The translations under genes and the position numbers were made by a program. A stretch of DNA of 5,958 nucleotides from Pseudomonadota bacterium. GTDB taxonomy: Bacteria; Pseudomonadota; Gammaproteobacteria; Burkholderiales; Casimicrobiaceae. The DNA is taken from NCBI GenBank assembly GCA_022709775.1, contig JAKLIE010000139.1, positions 1-5,958 of the forward strand. Reading direction: 5' to 3'. Of the stretch, positions 5,690 to 5,958 are shown one piece after another (positions within the stretch are counted from its first letter, which is position 1; each line of letters opens with the position of its first letter). A model generated the notes under the pieces. That model was given only the letters and a program-made list of their open reading frames with translations, was not told where the DNA came from and searched no databases.

Positions 5690-5958
5690 TCATGTCCCTG
5701 GCCGACCCTTCGCTCTCAGGCATTCGGCGTACGCCGCGACTATGCGGTCCACGTGGCGATCGATCGTCAACTCGGCGAGGGCACGCGATCGCGCGGCGTC
5801 GCCCAGGCGCTCCGCGTGTCCGTGGTCGCCGACGACGCCCTCCAGCGCTGCGGCAAGCGCTCCCGCATCGCCCGAGGGCACGAGTTCGCCCGTCTCGCCG
5901 GGCACGACCTGCTCGGCCAGGCCCCCGCCCGCGCTCGCCACGACCGCCGTCCCGCGCA
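5690..5958 (-). CDS. Glycosyltransferase family 4-like protein, C-terminal fragment (runs off window)
   Basis: The last 88 or so codons of a GT-B glycosyltransferase; the 5' part lies beyond the right edge. The frame stays open to the edge. The visible residues begin with RGTAVVASAGGGLAEQVVPG, the classic end of the nucleotide-sugar-binding domain: Gly-x-x-Val-Val-Ala-Ser, then a Gly-Gly-x-x-Glu motif whose glutamate contacts the donor sugar-nucleotide. ETGELVPSGDAGALAAAL follows (the usual Gly-x-Leu-Val-x-x-Gly-Asp and La-x-al), then a helix with DHGHAERLGDAAR and the closing IDRHVDRIVAAYAECLR helix. Such enzymes add sugars to lipid, polysaccharide or protein acceptors at the cytosolic face of the membrane. 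Donor and acceptor cannot be judged from the C-terminus. A GTG at 5941 inside the conserved motif is not a real start. Confidence 0.85.
   Translation of the reverse strand, partial: RGTAVVASAGGGLAEQVVPGETGELVPSGDAGALAAALEGVVGDHGHAERLGDAARSRALAELTIDRHVDRIVAAYAECLRAKGRPGT

Noticed and set aside
5184..5723. 179-codon minus-strand frame over the cyclase remnant and glycosyltransferase tail
   Set aside because: It is Arg/Pro-rich without motifs and lies out of frame with both recognisable protein segments, so it is a shadow.
1..5958. CRISPR array, tRNA/rRNA, insertion sequence, toxin-antitoxin or phage genes
   Set aside because: I saw no regularly spaced repeats, tRNA-like cloverleaf, transposase motifs or terminal inverted repeats, and no protein with those family signatures.

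Overview
The window is about 70% G+C by eye. It reads as ordinary chromosome of a high-GC proteobacterium, most likely a betaproteobacterium (Burkholderiales-like). The main hints are the style of the DUF1499 protein, the paired GNAT acetyltransferases and the LCMT-type methyltransferase. The lineage is an inference from protein style and codon bias, not from a marker gene. Every gene I can support lies on the minus strand, so transcription runs from the right edge to the left. The many long plus-strand reading frames are Arg-rich high-GC shadows.

In transcription order (right to left), the window begins with the C-terminal end of a GT-B glycosyltransferase cut by the window edge (5690-5958). 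A broken remnant of a multidomain class III nucleotidyl cyclase follows (5225-5611). It keeps a Rossmann/SLOG-like piece and the extreme cyclase C-terminus, but lacks the catalytic core and any good start. Next is a compact set: a three-helix membrane protein with a DUF1499 domain (4450-5187) and two unrelated GNAT acetyltransferases (3843-4418 and 3163-3846), which overlap by an ATGA. After a 119-base gap comes an LCMT/TcmP-type SAM methyltransferase (2213-3043), then a formate/nitrite-family channel (1332-2153), then a secreted thioredoxin/glutaredoxin domain fused to a CcdA-like membrane domain (96-1280). The last 95 bases hold no gene that I can support.

The genes look like a directional run of small housekeeping and accessory functions rather than one pathway. 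The acetyltransferase pair and the DUF1499 gene are probably co-transcribed. The channel and the thiol-disulfide transporter may form a second unit, separated by a gap with a perfect 8-bp inverted repeat. A 7-bp triloop hairpin sits just after the methyltransferase stop. I found no CRISPR array, tRNA, rRNA, insertion sequence or phage gene. I also do not see a convincing new biological system. The most unusual items are the internally deleted cyclase relic and the self-contained disulfide relay protein with all four expected cysteines.
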